NCBI GenBank assembly: GCA_022615275.1
Contig: JAKEHA010000132.1
Location: forward strand, 1 to 14,664
Length of the DNA: 14,664 nt
DNA from: Candidatus Latescibacterota bacterium
GTDB taxonomy: Bacteria > Krumholzibacteriota > Krumholzibacteriia > WVZY01 > JAKEHA01
Direction: 5' to 3'
Part shown: positions 13,165 to 14,664 of the stretch, in pieces
How positions within the stretch are numbered: position 1 is the stretch's first letter
Layout: each line of letters opens with the position of its first letter
Notes under the pieces: model-generated
Told to the model about the DNA's origin: nothing
What the model saw: only the letters and a program-made list of their open reading frames with translations
Databases searched by the model: none
Translations under genes and position numbers: made by a program

Positions 13165-14664
13165 ATGAACGAAACCATCGTCATCGTACCGAGCGAGCGG
13201 GCCGTCGCCGACCTCGTTTATTCCGAGCGCGCGAGCCGCGATCGCAGTCTCCACGTGCTCGTGCAGGATGTTTCCGCGCGCGCGGACGACGGGCGGCACG
13301 GTTTTCTCTCGGCCGCCTTCCGCGACGCCGTCGCGCGCTACCAATCGGCTTCCCGTCCCGAGCGGGCACTCGCGTACCTTCGCCGCACCGTTCGCGCCCT
13401 CGACGAGCTCTCGGTACAGATCGACACCCGCGTCGACGATTTGCGCGGGCTGGGCATCTACCTGCTGGTCGAGGAAGCCGATGCGTTGTATCTGCTGTGC
13501 GCGCGCGACGCGAATGCGCGCGTGCGCGTCAACGGCGTCTTCGTGCCCGTGCACGAGTCGGCGCGCGGACCGCACCCGCTCGACGTCGACGAGGTGGCGA
13601 TCGAGACCACGCGCGCGCAGCACGACCTGTTCGCGCAAACGCTCCCGGACGCACTGGTTCTGTACCGGATCGCGCGGTCGAAGGACGGCGCGGAGCTCGA
13701 GTTGCTGCTGGGAGGAGTCGCCGGCGACGTGGCGGCGGCGCTGGACGCGCTCGACGCGCGCGCGGCGGGGGCGGGTTCGCTCTCGAGCGACCGCATCACC
13801 CGCACGCTCGTGTGCGTGCGCTTCGACGCGAGAAAAGCGATCCGCGAGGCCGGACCGATGCGGCCCGCGCGCCCGTCACCGGGTGCCTGGACCCGGGGCG
13901 CGGTCGCGGCGCTCTTGGTGGTGGGCGGTGCGGTGGGCGTGGGCCTGGTGGCAACGCGAGTCGATTTCGCGCGACCGCCGCTTCCGGACGATGCGAGCGA
14001 GTCGGCACGCGCGACGCAGGAGAGACCCACGCCGGTGATGACGCGCGAGACGTCGGTCTCGGAGGCGACGACGGAAGTCGCCGCGGCCACCGAACCGGCA
14101 CGCGAGAAATCGAAGCAGACGCGCTTCGCGCTGGCGTGGGACAAGTCGTACTCGCAGCCGGTGACCTCGTCGCCGTCGCTCGTGGGCGACGGAGTCGTAT
14201 TCGGATCGCGCGACGGGCGCGTGTACGCAGTCGACCGCGAGAGCGGGGAGCAGATGTGGTCGCACGCCGCGGTGGGCGGCGTGGGCGCGTCCCCGCGGGT
14301 GCGCGGCGACGCCGTGGTGGTCGCCGACTACGGCGGCAACGTGTACCGGCTGGCAGGCGGTGACGGTCGCGTGACGTGGAAGCGCGCGCTAAAAGAACGC
14401 ATCGTCAGCACCCCGGCCGCGACCGGAGAACGCATCGCGGTGGGAACGTCGCGCGGCAACGTCTACGCGCTCTCGTTCGAGACGGGGCGCGTGCTGTGGA
14501 AGTTCGCGACGCGCGGCCAGGTGCGCGGCGGTATCGCGCACGCCAACGGCACCTTCTTCGTGCCGTCGCGCGACGGGAAGCTGTACGCGCTCGCCGACGA
14601 CACGGGGCGCAAGCGCTGGTCGCTGGCGCTGGGCGGCCCGGTCGCGTCGACCCCCTTCGCCGAC
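13165..14664 (+). CDS. Bitopic membrane protein: unrecognised cytosolic domain, one transmembrane helix, PQQ-type beta-propeller (runs off the right edge)
   Basis: An open frame of 500 codons from ATG 13165 to the window end. Residues 1 to about 230 are soluble with no signal peptide; the alternation of helices and strands and a segment GIYLLVEEADALYLLCARD faintly recall a degenerate PP2C-type phosphatase fold, but no metal-binding Asp set is visible and I do not claim it. Residues 245-264 are one hydrophobic helix preceded by three Arg, giving an N-in topology. A Thr/Ser/Glu-rich linker (about 266-325) leads to propeller blades whose motif G-x-[VL]-Y-x-L-x(4)-G-x(3)-W repeats with Trp at 365, 405, 445 and 485, exactly 40 residues apart. 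Such PQQ-like/BamB-like repeats are usually scaffolds; they do not prove PQQ binding. More blades probably lie beyond the edge. No strong ribosome site before the ATG. Confidence 0.82.
   Translation, partial: MNETIVIVPSERAVADLVYSERASRDRSLHVLVQDVSARADDGRHGFLSAAFRDAVARYQSASRPERALAYLRRTVRALDELSVQIDTRVDDLRGLGIYLLVEEADALYLLCARDANARVRVNGVFVPVHESARGPHPLDVDEVAIETTRAQHDLFAQTLPDALVLYRIARSKDGAELELLLGGVAGDVAAALDALDARAAGAGSLSSDRITRTLVCVRFDARKAIREAGPMRPARPSPGAWTRGAVAALLVVGGAVGVGLVATRVDFARPPLPDDASESARATQERPTPVMTRETSVSEATTEVAAATEPAREKSKQTRFALAWDKSYSQPVTSSPSLVGDGVVFGSRDGRVYAVDRESGEQMWSHAAVGGVGASPRVRGDAVVVADYGGNVYRLAGGDGRVTWKRALKERIVSTPAATGERIAVGTSRGNVYALSFETGRVLWKFATRGQVRGGIAHANGTFFVPSRDGKLYALADDTGRKRWSLALGGPVASTPFAD

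Noticed and set aside
14150..14664. PQQ-dependent dehydrogenase
   Set aside because: Only generic propeller blade motifs are visible, behind a transmembrane anchor; no quinoprotein active-site residues can be identified, so cofactor binding is not claimed.
1..14664. tRNA, rRNA, CRISPR array, insertion sequence, attachment site or phage gene
   Set aside because: No matching sequence, direct-repeat array, transposase motif or terminal inverted repeat was seen on either strand.

Overview
This is a GC-rich chromosomal stretch (about two thirds G+C by eye) packed with genes on the plus strand; only one partial gene at the left edge is on the minus strand. No tRNA, rRNA, insertion sequence, phage gene or CRISPR array is visible. 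The content suggests a free-living Gram-negative-type bacterium: a lipoprotein, a Slt70-like periplasmic transglycosylase, c-di-GMP signalling and a ComEC channel core. GTG starts are common (5 of 12 genes). The mix of TPR, J-domain/TPR and propeller proteins recalls poorly studied high-GC lineages such as Eisenbacteria, Gemmatimonadota or myxobacteria-like groups, but the sequence alone does not settle this.

Layout. (1) 1-288, minus: start of an unrecognised lipoprotein, divergent from the next gene. (2) 495-3407: a GAF-GGDEF diguanylate cyclase followed 45 nt later by a ComEC/Rec2 channel protein without the metallo-beta-lactamase domain. (3) 3502-8127: a tight purine operon, purN-purC-purH-guaA, behind an extended -10 promoter; purN/purC and purC/purH overlap as GTGA. 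(4) 8246-10594: a Slt70-type lytic transglycosylase whose consensus TATAAT box lies 6 nt before the ATG, predicting a leaderless mRNA; a dyad sits between the -35 and -10. Two hairpins follow its stop. (5) 10711-13077: a probable operon of a Dgk1/VTE5-type CTP-dependent lipid kinase homologue, a cytosolic TPR protein and a J-domain/TPR protein. (6) 13165 to the right edge: a bitopic membrane protein with an unrecognised cytosolic domain, one transmembrane helix and an extracytoplasmic propeller with exactly 40-residue repeats, behind its own TTGACA promoter.

How it fits together: the purine block covers GAR formylation, SAICAR synthesis, the last two steps to IMP, and XMP to GMP; GuaB and the other steps must lie elsewhere. 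The remaining genes are mostly envelope and signalling functions. No obvious new defence or mobile system is present. The least explained parts are the 13165 protein with its TPR/J-protein neighbours, the shortened ComEC and the promoter architecture at slt.
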